Assembly: GCF_013085465.1 (NCBI RefSeq)
Contig: NZ_CP049838.1
Span: 4,030,001-4,094,000, forward strand
Reading direction: 5' to 3'
DNA length: 64,000 nt
Origin: Streptomyces asoensis
Lineage (GTDB): Bacteria > Actinomycetota > Actinomycetes > Streptomycetales > Streptomycetaceae
In this document: one piece after another, positions 1 to 7,734 of the stretch
Position numbering within the stretch: position 1 is the first letter of the stretch
Layout: every line of letters begins with the position of its first letter
The notes under the pieces: model-generated
Seen by the model: only the letters and a program-made list of their open reading frames with translations
The model's database searches: none
What the model was told of the DNA's origin: nothing
Program-made: the position numbers and the translations under genes

Positions 1-63
1 GGTGGGGCCCGACGGTCCGACCGGCGGGTATCCCGACGCGGCGGGGACACTGCCCTGGTAGCC

Positions 64-88
64 CCTGGTGGGACCTGGTGGGACCTGG
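64..88. repeat. 10-bp tandem repeat upstream of the sigma-factor gene
   Basis: Two and a half copies of CCTGGTGGGA lie in the 125 bases before the first gene. I see no complete gene in 1-125 and no clear promoter hexamers. Confidence 0.5.
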
Positions 89-125
89 CAGTCCCTGGAA
101 GCCTCGGTTCGGAGGAATGTGATCC

Positions 126-908
126 ATGCCACTGGAACTGCCTTCCCCTGCCCGGAGAGGTAGAAGTGTGAGTTCCAACGATGGCGACAGCGATGGCGAT
201 AGCGATGACCGTGACGACGACGGGCTTCTGCGGGCGCGAGTGCGGGGTGGGGAGCGGGCGGCGTTCGCCGAGCTCTACGAGTTGCACGCGGCGGCCGTGT
301 ACAACCATGCCCTCCGGCTGACCGGTGACTGGTCCGTCGCCGAGGAGGTCATGTCGGAGACGTTCCTCGCCGCCTGGCGGGGGCGCGGGGCCGTCGAGGT
401 CGAGGGCGGGTCGTTGCGGCCCTGGTTGTTCGGGATCGCCACCAACAAGGCGCGCAACGCCGACCGGAGTCTTCGACGGCGGCTCGCCTTTCTCGCCCGG
501 CGGGCCGAGGCCGGTGCCGGTGCCGGGGGTGATGACGCGGTCGGTGACTTCGCGGAGGACGTCGTCGGGCGGATCGACGATGCCCGTCGGCTCGCCGAAG
601 TGCGGCGGGTGCTCGGGCGGTTGCGGCGGCACGAGCGGGAGGTCATCGCCCTGTGCGTGTGGGGTGGGCTCGACTACGCGCAGGCCGCGGAGGCGCTCGG
701 CGTGCCCGTCGGGACCGTTCGGTCGCGGTTGTCCCGGGCTCGTGCGCGGCTTCGGGAGATCGTCGAGCGGGAGGCGCGGCAGTCCGGGCGTACGGAGCGA
801 CGTACGGAACGGCGTACGGAACGGCGTACGGAACCCCGCTCCCGTCGCGGAGAGGTAGAGAGTGAGACCGCGTTCGCGGTCCTGCCCATTCAGGAGGAAG
901 CCCGATGA
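126..908 (+). CDS. ECF-type RNA polymerase sigma factor
   Basis: Extracytoplasmic-function sigma-70 factor that would direct RNA polymerase to a small regulon. Region 2 is visible at about residues 45-90 (AELYELHAAAVYNHALRLTG, then AEEVMSETFLAAW) and region 4 at about 160-215 (EREVIALCVWGGLDYAQAAE, then GTVRSRLSRARARLRE). At 260 aa it is longer than a minimal ECF factor because of an acidic N-terminal extension and a low-complexity RTER-repeat tail before the stop. The ATG follows GGAGGA at good spacing. Its stop overlaps the next start by 4 nt (ATGA), so the two are translationally coupled; the partner is probably its regulator. The target promoters are unknown. Confidence 0.9.
   Translation: MPLELPSPARRGRSVSSNDGDSDGDSDDRDDDGLLRARVRGGERAAFAELYELHAAAVYNHALRLTGDWSVAEEVMSETFLAAWRGRGAVEVEGGSLRPWLFGIATNKARNADRSLRRRLAFLARRAEAGAGAGGDDAVGDFAEDVVGRIDDARRLAEVRRVLGRLRRHEREVIALCVWGGLDYAQAAEALGVPVGTVRSRLSRARARLREIVEREARQSGRTERRTERRTERRTEPRSRRGEVESETAFAVLPIQEEAR
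789..836 (+). repeat. Four 12-bp tandem repeats in the sigma-factor 3' end
   Basis: Four consecutive units of CGTACGGAACGG, the first and last slightly diverged, encode an (R-T-E-R) repeat near the C-terminus, outside the sigma-4 fold. Copy number could vary between strains by slippage. Confidence 0.8.
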
Positions 909-2071
909 ACGCCACTCCCGCCGGGTCCGAGCAGGAGGAGCGCGCGGAACTCGAGGAACTGGCACGGCTGTTGCCGGCCGGTCCCGTCGAGCAGGTGCTG
1001 TCTCCCGGGCGTCGCTCCCATCACAAGGACGTTCTGATGCAGCTCATCGACAGAGACAGCGGCAGCGGCAGCCTCAGCGGCAGCCGCAGCAGTGCCGGCG
1101 CCGGCGCCGGTACCAGGGCCGGCGGTCGCGTCGGCTACGGCGATCCGGCCCGGCCTCGACTTCCTCGCCTGTCGCGGCCCGTTCTCGTCGCCGGATCCGT
1201 CGCCGTCGCCGTCGCGTTGGCCGCCGGGCTCACCGTCGGGATCGGGGCGGGGCGGGGCGACGGGGGTGCGGCGGCCCGGCCCGGTGCGAGCAGTACGGCG
1301 GGCGGGAGCCGTGGTGCCGTCGTGACCCTCGACCGTATCGCCGCCGTCGCCCTGCGGACGGACGTCGAGCCCGTGGGCGACGGTCAGTTCGTGTACGTAC
1401 GCAGCAGGGGGGCCGGGAACGAGGGCGTCTTCGACGGACCCGTCGAGCTCGGGAAGATGCACGAGCGGCAGGTGTGGTTCTCGCAGCGGCAGGGGCCCGT
1501 GATCGACGTGGGGCTGATCCGCGAGTACGGGCAGGACTGGCCGATCGAGATCGGCGTGCCGGACGGTACGGATCCGAAGGACGCCGCGGTACCGGCCGGG
1601 TTCGACCGGCCCACCTACGCCTGGCTCGCCTCGCTGCCCACCGATCCCGACGCCCTGCTGAAGCTGCTCTACGCCGGCACCCGCGTCGAGCAGGGGGAGG
1701 ACAAGGATCAGGAGGTCTTCGGCCGGATCGGCGATCTCATCGGCGAGCAGATCATGCCGTCCGCGACCGCTGCCGCGTTCTACAAGGCCACCGCCCGGAT
1801 CCCCGGTGTGACCGAGGTGGCCGACGCGGTGGACGCCGTCGGCCGGCACGGCATCGCCATCGCCCGGGAGGACACCCGGCACGGCACCCGCACCGAGTGG
1901 ATCTTCGATCCCGGCACCCTCGACTACCTCGGCGTACGCACCGTCTTCAGCCGGGACACCGAGCGGGCGAAGGCGGGGACGGTCGACAACACCAGCGCGG
2001 TGCTGGAGCGGGGCGTCGTGGACAAGAGCGGGCAGGAGCCGGGCGAGCGGCGTCGGGCGGGTCGAGGCTAG
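905..2071 (+). CDS. CU044_5270-family single-TM protein, likely sigma-factor partner
   Basis: A 388-aa protein with a cytoplasmic N-terminus of about 90 residues that includes a Ser/Gly/Arg-rich linker, one membrane helix at about 92-115 (VLVAGSVAVAVALAAGLTVG) and an external domain of about 270 residues. This is the layout of the CU044_5270 family, which sits next to ECF sigma genes in actinomycetes. It overlaps the sigma gene by 4 nt. By context it may act as an anti-sigma or signal-sensing partner, although no zinc-binding HxxxCxxC motif of classical ZAS anti-sigma factors is visible. The function is inferred from position and topology only. Confidence 0.75.
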   Translation: MNATPAGSEQEERAELEELARLLPAGPVEQVLSPGRRSHHKDVLMQLIDRDSGSGSLSGSRSSAGAGAGTRAGGRVGYGDPARPRLPRLSRPVLVAGSVAVAVALAAGLTVGIGAGRGDGGAAARPGASSTAGGSRGAVVTLDRIAAVALRTDVEPVGDGQFVYVRSRGAGNEGVFDGPVELGKMHERQVWFSQRQGPVIDVGLIREYGQDWPIEIGVPDGTDPKDAAVPAGFDRPTYAWLASLPTDPDALLKLLYAGTRVEQGEDKDQEVFGRIGDLIGEQIMPSATAAAFYKATARIPGVTEVADAVDAVGRHGIAIAREDTRHGTRTEWIFDPGTLDYLGVRTVFSRDTERAKAGTVDNTSAVLERGVVDKSGQEPGERRRAGRG

Positions 2072-2112
2072 CCCTTGACTCCGGGCGCGGGCGCCGGACT
2101 GAACTTCCTCGT

Positions 2113-2145
2113 GGCCGCCGCAGGGAACCTCCTCGTGCGGCGGCC
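2113..2145. terminator. Hairpin between the convergent sigma operon and hsp20 gene
   Basis: A perfect 10-bp inverted repeat, GGCCGCCGCA and TGCGGCGGCC, with a 13-nt loop lies between two converging genes. It lacks a T-run, as is common in Streptomyces. Confidence 0.5.
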
Positions 2146-2219
2146 CGGTTGCGCGGGGGCTCGGGAGAGCGTCGGGCCGTGGCTGCCTCGGCGCTCCCCC
2201 AAGCCCCGTCAGGCACCCG

Positions 2220-2669
2220 TCATCCGCTGAGCTGCCTGCGGTCGCTCCTCGCGCCGCCCGTGATCTGGATACGGCGCGGCTTGGCCTGTTCGGCCACCGG
2301 GATGCGGAGGGTCAGGACGCCTGCCTCGTAGGACGCGTCGATGCGCTCCGTGTCGAGGGTCTCGCCCAGGAAGAGCTGGCGGGTGAAGGTGCCGGTAGGA
2401 CGCTCGGCCACGATCAGCTCCGCTTCCTCGGGGGCGGGCGAACGGCGCTCGGCGCGCACGTTGAGGACGTTGCGTTCGACGTCCAGTTCGATCGTCTCCG
2501 GGTCGATGCCGGGGAGGTCGAAGTGGACGAGGAACTCGTCGCCCGACCGGTAGGCGTCCATCGCCATCGCCGCGGGGTGGTGGTCGGTGCCTGTACCTGT
2601 GCCGGGGCCGAAGAACTGCTGGGCGAGTCGGTCGAATTCACGGAACGGGTCGGTCCGCATGAGCATCAC
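2220..2669 (-). CDS. Hsp20/alpha-crystallin small heat-shock protein
   Basis: A 149-aa holdase chaperone that binds unfolding proteins. The alpha-crystallin domain spans about residues 38-140 and carries the family GVLTLRIP motif. The C-terminal RRIQIT holds the I-x-I motif that docks between subunits in the oligomer. N-terminal DPFREFDRLAQQFFG is typical of the Streptomyces Hsp18 group. The start is GTG at 2669 or the adjacent ATG, both behind GGAAAGGAG. A near-consensus promoter lies 47 nt upstream (separate entry), with a palindrome in its spacer that could bind a heat-shock repressor. The gene stands alone. Confidence 0.93.
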   Translation of the reverse strand: MMLMRTDPFREFDRLAQQFFGPGTGTGTDHHPAAMAMDAYRSGDEFLVHFDLPGIDPETIELDVERNVLNVRAERRSPAPEEAELIVAERPTGTFTRQLFLGETLDTERIDASYEAGVLTLRIPVAEQAKPRRIQITGGARSDRRQLSG

Positions 2670-2715
2670 GGGTCACTCCTTTCCTAGGTGCTGGGTGCGA
2701 TGCCCTACGCCTTCT

Positions 2716-2744
2716 TATATAGCTCGCGAGAGGAAAGTTGACAA
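2716..2744 (-). promoter_or_regulatory. Promoter of the hsp20 gene with an internal palindrome
   Basis: On the minus strand, a -35 TTGTCA (2739-2744), a 17-nt spacer and a -10 TATATA (2716-2721) give a near-consensus housekeeping promoter. The spacer contains the 8-bp palindrome CTCGCGAG (2723-2730), placed where a repressor would block polymerase. I do not see the RheA-type TGTCATC inverted repeat known from S. albus hsp18. Confidence 0.7.
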
Positions 2745-2828
2745 GCCTAGGCTCATGTTCGTGGTGTCGACGGGTCCCGGCGTTAGCCTCGGGGCAGACG
2801 GGACGGACGAGAAGGCAGGCGGACAGAC

Positions 2829-3131
2829 ATGGCGAAGGTTCCCAGTGCGGTGATCGCCGCGGGTGGGCTGGTCGGTGGGTACGGCGTGGCCCGGTGGACG
2901 AGGAAGCGGCCGCTGGGCGGGGCCGTCCTCGCCGTCGCGGGGGCCGCGGCCGCGCAGCAGTGGCGGCAGCAGGCGGGCGGGAAGGCGGCGGGGGCGCTGA
3001 CCGTCGCGTACGTCGCCGCCTTCGCGGGGTCGCATCCGCTGGCGAAGAAGGTCGGCGCCTGGCCGTCGGTGTTCGGCGTGGCCGGCGCGGTCGCACTCGC
3101 GTCGTGGGCGGTCGCCGACCGGCGGGGCTGA
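2829..3131 (+). CDS. Small membrane protein of unknown function
   Basis: A 100-aa Ala/Gly-rich protein with hydrophobic stretches at about 6-22, 29-42, 55-68 and 80-96, probably three or four short membrane helices. Basic residues between them (RWTRKRP) suggest cytoplasmic loops. Coding bias is typical and the ATG has an upstream AGGCGG. It is divergent from the hsp20 gene across about 160 bp, so regulatory DNA may be shared. I do not recognise a family. Confidence 0.7.
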   Translation: MAKVPSAVIAAGGLVGGYGVARWTRKRPLGGAVLAVAGAAAAQQWRQQAGGKAAGALTVAYVAAFAGSHPLAKKVGAWPSVFGVAGAVALASWAVADRRG

Positions 3132-3144
3132 GCAAAGGCCTGGC

Positions 3145-4101
3145 TCAGGGGGACGAGGGCGGGTACGGAGGGTAGGACGTCGAGGGAGCCGAGGGCGCGG
3201 TGTACGGCGACGGGGCTCCGTAGCCGGGCTCCTGGCCCGCCACCGGCGGCGTCGGCTCCCACTCCGGATCCGGCGCCCGCTGCGGCTCTCGTCCCAGCGC
3301 CGACGTGAACGTCATCCCGTACCGCTGGTTCAGCCGTCGTATCTCCCACACCGACAGAGCCGTCACCGACAGGGGACCGCCCAGCAGGAACGGGTAGAGG
3401 ACGAGCGGCGGTGCGGCCACCTCGGGGCCGTCCAGGCAGCTCAGGACGAACAGGGACCACACCAGGACCGGGGAGACCAGCGCGGGCAGCAACTCGTGCA
3501 CATCGCCGACGCGGAAGCAGGAGTTGAAGGAGTACCAGACGCAACTCAGCACCGAGAAAGCCCCCATGACCACGAGGACGAGGCAGACGGGGAGGACGAG
3601 GACAAGAAACGGCACGAACGCCGCCACCGTGGCGAGTATGCCGTGGGAGTGGATCTCGCTCCACGGGATGATCTCCCCCCGCAGCAGCTTGGCCAGCAGC
3701 GTGCCGCCGCCACCGGCCATGATCGCGCCGATCAGCAGAGCGCGAAGCGTCTCTCCCGGTGCCTTGAGACGGCGGACGTAGACGCGACGCAGCGGGGGAC
3801 GCGTCGCGGTGATGAAGACCGCCACGGCGAGAAGACCGGCCACGCAGAGAATTCCGAAACCGGCCACCAGGTCCACCAGCTTGCCCAGGACGAACTCCGC
3901 GCGCCCTTCGGCCAGCGGGTAGGACACCAGCATCCATCCCGTCGCTGTGAACCCTGCCAGCGTACGGCCGGACTGGAGCCGTTTGATGACGGGATCCTGG
4001 ATCTGACCCGGGCGCGGGTCGGCGGCCCCGGCGCCGATCTCGAGGAACTCGCGAACCGTACGGAACATGCCGTTGAGATCCCTGCCGTCGCTGCTGACCA
4101 A
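3145..4101 (-). CDS. Polytopic membrane protein, possibly Yip1-like
   Basis: A 318-aa protein with about five membrane segments between residues 75 and 250 (for example ILCVAGLLAVAVFITA and VLVLPVCLVLVVMGAFSVL) and a cytoplasmic Pro/Tyr-rich tail of about 60 residues (YPPYPPSSP at the end). The topology fits a Yip1-domain protein, but I see no decisive motif. The TTG start at 4101 has only a weak AAGGTGA upstream; ATG at 4068 (MFRTVREF) is the alternative. It converges on the preceding small membrane gene with 13 nt between them. Confidence 0.7.
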   Translation of the reverse strand: MVSSDGRDLNGMFRTVREFLEIGAGAADPRPGQIQDPVIKRLQSGRTLAGFTATGWMLVSYPLAEGRAEFVLGKLVDLVAGFGILCVAGLLAVAVFITATRPPLRRVYVRRLKAPGETLRALLIGAIMAGGGGTLLAKLLRGEIIPWSEIHSHGILATVAAFVPFLVLVLPVCLVLVVMGAFSVLSCVWYSFNSCFRVGDVHELLPALVSPVLVWSLFVLSCLDGPEVAAPPLVLYPFLLGGPLSVTALSVWEIRRLNQRYGMTFTSALGREPQRAPDPEWEPTPPVAGQEPGYGAPSPYTAPSAPSTSYPPYPPSSP

Positions 4102-4130
4102 GACGTTCGGCGGATCACCTTATACGATCT

Positions 4131-5132
4131 TTACTCCCCCGGGCTCGGCTGCCGCCCCCTGTCCCTGTGTCCCCCGGGCCCCTCCCCCGACCGGAATGCC
4201 CGTCGATATCCCTGGGGGCTGGTGCCGACCACCTTGCGGAAGCGTTCGCGGAAGGCCGTCGGAGAGCCGAAACCCGCCTGGGTGGCGATGCGTTCCACCG
4301 GGTACGCCGTCGACTCCAGCAGGTACTGCGCGCGCCGCACCCGCGCCCGGTGCAGCCAGCGCAGCGGCGTCGTGCCGGTCTGTTCACGGAAGCGGCGGTT
4401 GAGGGTGCGGGTGCTCATACCGGCCCGCCCGGCGATCTGCTCCAGCGTCACCTCCCGGCCGCAGTTGTCCTCCAGCCAGGCCAGCACGGGTTCGAGGGTC
4501 GCCCCGGCGGGCGCGGGCGGCAGGTCGTGGACGATGAACTGGGCCTGGCCGCCCTCCCGTTCGAGCGGCATGACCGACATCCGGGCCGCCTGCGCGGCGA
4601 CCGCCGAGCCGTAGTCGCCGCGGATCATGTGCAGGCACATGTCGAGGGCCGCGGCGGCGCCCGCCGAGGTGAGGAACTGGCCGTTGTCGACATACAGGAC
4701 GTTCGGGTCGACCGTCACCTTCGGGTAGCGCTCGGCCAGCTCACGCGCCGCGATCCAGTGCGTCGTCGCGCGCAGTCCGTCCAGCAGGCCCGTCGCGGCG
4801 AACAGGAACGCGCCGACGCAGACCGAGGCGATCCGGGTGCCGCCCGCCGCAGCGTCCCGCAGGGCCTCCGCGACGCCGATCGGCAGCTCGTCCGGTGGGT
4901 TCGCGACCCCGGGCAGGATGATCGTGTCCGCCTCGGCCAGCGCCTCGAGCCCGTACGGCGCGCGCACGGTGAACGCCCCCGCGCTCACCTCCCCGGAGGG
5001 GGACGGCGAGCAGACCCTGACGCGGTACGCCGGGCGCCCGTCGGGCAGCCGCGGCCAGCCGAAGGCGTCGATCGGGGCGGACAGGTCGAACGGGACGACC
5101 CCGTCCAGGACCAGTACGGCGACGGTGTGCAT
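4131..5132 (-). CDS. GlxA-family transcriptional regulator (DJ-1/PfpI plus AraC)
   Basis: A 333-aa regulator with an N-terminal class-I-amidotransferase-like sensor domain (about 1-175) and an AraC-type double helix-turn-helix (about 225-320, MSTRTLNRRFREQTGTTP, then IATQAGFGSPTAFRERF). Cys105 in IASVCVGAFLFAA sits at the nucleophile-elbow position of the DJ-1 fold. GlxA-family members in Streptomyces influence development and secondary metabolism; the ligand and targets here are unknown. TACGCT at 5139-5144 stands exactly 6 nt before the ATG, so the mRNA is probably leaderless. Confidence 0.9.
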   Translation of the reverse strand: MHTVAVLVLDGVVPFDLSAPIDAFGWPRLPDGRPAYRVRVCSPSPSGEVSAGAFTVRAPYGLEALAEADTIILPGVANPPDELPIGVAEALRDAAAGGTRIASVCVGAFLFAATGLLDGLRATTHWIAARELAERYPKVTVDPNVLYVDNGQFLTSAGAAAALDMCLHMIRGDYGSAVAAQAARMSVMPLEREGGQAQFIVHDLPPAPAGATLEPVLAWLEDNCGREVTLEQIAGRAGMSTRTLNRRFREQTGTTPLRWLHRARVRRAQYLLESTAYPVERIATQAGFGSPTAFRERFRKVVGTSPQGYRRAFRSGEGPGGHRDRGRQPSPGE

Positions 5133-5578
5133 GGCAAGAGCGTAGGTGTACGACGGATTACGGCCACCCCGGCCCCCTGGTCACCGGCGACCGCCGCCCC
5201 CGCCGCCGCGCCCGCCCCCGCCGCCGCGCCCGCGCCCGCCGCCGCGCCCGCCCCTGCGCCCGCCCCACATTCGCCCCGAGCCCGATCCGCGCCCACCCCG
5301 AGCCCCCTGGCACCCGCCCCACCCGATCCACGCCCGCCCCGAGCCCGCCGGCACCCGATCCGTGCCCCGAACCACGCCCGTCCGGCACCCCCTCCTCACC
5401 CGCACCGCGCCCCACCCGCACCGCGCCCCACCCGCACCGCGCCCCACCCACCAGCGCCCCGCACCCGCAACCGCGCCGCACCCGCACACACACCCGCAAC
5501 CACCCCCTGGCGAGAATCCGTCGCCCTCTGGCATTTCCGCCGCTTCTGTGGGGCGAGCGCGCCGCCTAGCGTCGGTGT
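5133..5578. other. 446-bp gene-free, C-rich stretch between divergent genes
   Basis: No credible gene. The plus strand is strongly C-biased with Pro/Arg/His-like triplet runs in all frames, so the open frames here are composition artefacts. It contains three perfect 16-bp repeats (separate entry) and the leaderless promoters of both flanking genes at its edges. Confidence 0.7.
5401..5448. repeat. Three 16-bp tandem repeats
   Basis: Three perfect copies of CGCACCGCGCCCCACC lie in the C-rich intergenic stretch. No function is apparent. Confidence 0.8.
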
Positions 5579-6028
5579 GTGACCAAGTTCCTCCTCGCCG
5601 TGCACGTCCTCGCCGCGATCGTCGCGATCGGGCCCGTCACCGTCGCCGCCAGCATGTTCCCGCCCGCCGCGCGCCGCGCCCTGGCAGCGCCCGACGACGC
5701 CCGCGCGAGCGAGACCGTCCGGCTGCTGCACCGCATCTGCCAGGTGTACGCGGCCGTCGGTCTCGCCGTCCCCGTCTTCGGGTTCGCCACGGCCGGCGCC
5801 ATGGGCGTGATGGGTGACCCCTGGCTGATCACGTCGATCGTGCTGACCGTGCTGGCCGCGGGTGTGCTGCTGGTCCTGGTGCTGCCCCGGCAGGAGGTAC
5901 TCGTCGAGGGCACGGGGGCACGGGAGACGACGGTGCAACTCGCCATGTTCACCGGGGTGTTCAACCTGCTGTGGGCGACCGTGACGATCCTGATGATCGT
6001 CCGGCCGGGGTCGACGACGGGGGCGTAG
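5579..6028 (+). CDS. Small four-TM membrane protein (DUF2269-like, tentative)
   Basis: A 149-aa protein with four hydrophobic segments at about 4-26, 54-74, 78-100 and 120-141 and a short polar loop after the first. Size and topology resemble DUF2269 integral membrane proteins of unknown role. The start is GTG at 5579, with TAGCGT at 5567-5572 exactly 6 nt upstream and no ribosome-binding site, so translation is probably leaderless. The neighbours give no functional clue. Confidence 0.75.
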   Translation: MTKFLLAVHVLAAIVAIGPVTVAASMFPPAARRALAAPDDARASETVRLLHRICQVYAAVGLAVPVFGFATAGAMGVMGDPWLITSIVLTVLAAGVLLVLVLPRQEVLVEGTGARETTVQLAMFTGVFNLLWATVTILMIVRPGSTTGA

Positions 6029-6076
6029 CCGGCCAGGTTTTCGTTATCGGCCCGGCCTCTCGTCCGTCTCCCCGGC

Positions 6077-7654
6077 ATGCATCTGCAACCGCACCTGACC
6101 CGACCCGGACAGATCAGCCGCCACGAGATCAGCCGCCGCGGCCTGCTGAAGGCCGCGGGCACGGCGGCCGGAGCCGTCGGTGTGGCCGTGGCCCTCCCCG
6201 CGGCCCCCGCCGCCGCCGTCGGATACGCGCACCCGGGCCTCCTGCACACCGGCGCCGATCTGACCCGCATGGCCGCCAAGGTGAAGGCCGGCGCCGCGCC
6301 CTACACCGCCGGATACGCCAGGCTCACCGCCAACCGGCATGCGCAGAGCGGCTGGACGGCCAACCCGCAGGCGACCGTGTACCGGGGTTCGGGCTCGCCG
6401 CAGAACTACACGATCCTCTACAACGACCTCCACGCCGCCTACCAGAACGGCCTGCGGTTCCACGTCAGCGGTGAGAGCGCGTACGCCGACACCGCCGTCG
6501 CGATCCTCAACGCCTGGTCGGCGAAGCTCACTTCGCTCGAGGGCTCGGCCGACCGGTTCCTCGCGGCCGGGCTCTACGGCTACCAGGCCGCCAACGCCGC
6601 CGAACTCGTCCGCGACCACGCCGGCTTCGAGCTCGAACGCTTCCAAAAGATGCTGACCACCGTCTTCTCGCCGCTCAGCGAGAGCTTCCTCGTCAAGCAC
6701 AACGACGCCGTGGTCACCAACTACTGGCCCAACTGGGACCTCACCGCCATGGCCTGCGTCCTCGCCACCGGCATCTTCTGCGACGACGGCGCCAAGGTGG
6801 AACAGGCCGTCGAGTACTTCAAGAACGGCTCCGGGCTCGGCGCCGTCAAGAAGGCCATCCCCGTGGTGCACGACGACGGTCTCGCCGAGTGGCTGGAGGC
6901 GGGCCGGGACCAGGGGCACGCGCTGCTCGGCGTCGGCCTCATGGGCACCTTCTGCGAGATGGCCTGGAACCAGGGCATCGACCTCTACGGCCACGACGAC
7001 AGCCGTTTCCTCAAGGGCGCCCAGTACGTGGCCAAGTGGAGCCTCGGCGGGGATGTCACGTACACGGCCAACACCCGGGCGAAGGGCGCGATCAACGGCT
7101 GGTCGGGCCGCGAGACCGCCGCCGACGCGGCCGCCGTCGACCCGGCGATGACCCGGCCCATCTGGGCGATGATCGCCAACCACTACACCAAGCGCCGGGG
7201 GCTGTCCGCGCCCTACCTCACCCGCATCGCCGCCAAGGCGGCACCCGAGGGCGGCGGCGGGGACTACGGGCCCAACAGCGGCGGCTACGACCAACTCGGC
7301 TTCGGGACGCTGGCGTTCACCCGGGACAGGTCGACGACGAGTGCGGGCGGCTCCCCGACCGGCCCGTCCCCCTCGATGGACTCCCCCTCCCCCTCCCCGT
7401 CCGCGTCCGGCGCCGCGGGATCGGGCGCCGCCGCATCGGGCGGATCGGCCGCGCCCTCCGCCTCGGCGGCGCCGACCGGGGCGGAGGCCGCCGCCGCGAA
7501 GAGCGGCGGCCTCGCCTCCACCGGCTCCACCGACCTCGTCGCGTGGACCGCGACCACCGGCCTCACCGCCCTGGCCGGCGGCCTGCTGTTGCTGCGCCGA
7601 AGGGGCCGGACCAGGGACGGCGCCGAAGGCAGGGCCGCGGGCGGGGCCGAGTAG
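6077..7654 (+). CDS. Tat-exported alginate-lyase-like protein with LAxTG cell-wall anchor
   Basis: A 525-aa surface protein. The N-terminus is a twin-arginine signal (SRRGLLKAAG, about 19-28, then a hydrophobic run ending PAAAVG). The body (about 50-420) is helical and looks like an alginate-lyase-family fold, with NDAVVTNYWPNWD and GRDQGH resembling substrate-site motifs of heparinase/alginate-lyase (alpha/alpha)-toroid enzymes. A Ser/Pro/Ala linker follows, then LASTG at 479, a membrane helix and RRRGR: a class-E sortase signal of the LAxTG type used by Streptomyces. It would be exported folded and attached to peptidoglycan. The substrate is a polyuronate or similar glycan by family only. 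No ribosome-binding site is visible at this ATG. Confidence 0.85.
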   Translation: MHLQPHLTRPGQISRHEISRRGLLKAAGTAAGAVGVAVALPAAPAAAVGYAHPGLLHTGADLTRMAAKVKAGAAPYTAGYARLTANRHAQSGWTANPQATVYRGSGSPQNYTILYNDLHAAYQNGLRFHVSGESAYADTAVAILNAWSAKLTSLEGSADRFLAAGLYGYQAANAAELVRDHAGFELERFQKMLTTVFSPLSESFLVKHNDAVVTNYWPNWDLTAMACVLATGIFCDDGAKVEQAVEYFKNGSGLGAVKKAIPVVHDDGLAEWLEAGRDQGHALLGVGLMGTFCEMAWNQGIDLYGHDDSRFLKGAQYVAKWSLGGDVTYTANTRAKGAINGWSGRETAADAAAVDPAMTRPIWAMIANHYTKRRGLSAPYLTRIAAKAAPEGGGGDYGPNSGGYDQLGFGTLAFTRDRSTTSAGGSPTGPSPSMDSPSPSPSASGAAGSGAAASGGSAAPSASAAPTGAEAAAAKSGGLASTGSTDLVAWTATTGLTALAGGLLLLRRRGRTRDGAEGRAAGGAE

Positions 7655-7734
7655 GAAAAGCAGGAGGGGCAGGAGGGGCTAAGAGCACCCGCGTGGGGTG
7701 GCCGCGTGGGGCGGCCGCCGGAGCGACCGCACCC

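Noticed and set aside
862..2331. Long Arg-rich frames overlapping real genes throughout the window
   Set aside because: In DNA of this GC content stop codons are rare in shifted frames. These frames are Arg/Pro/Gly-rich, lack domain motifs, and coincide with genes that have clear ones.
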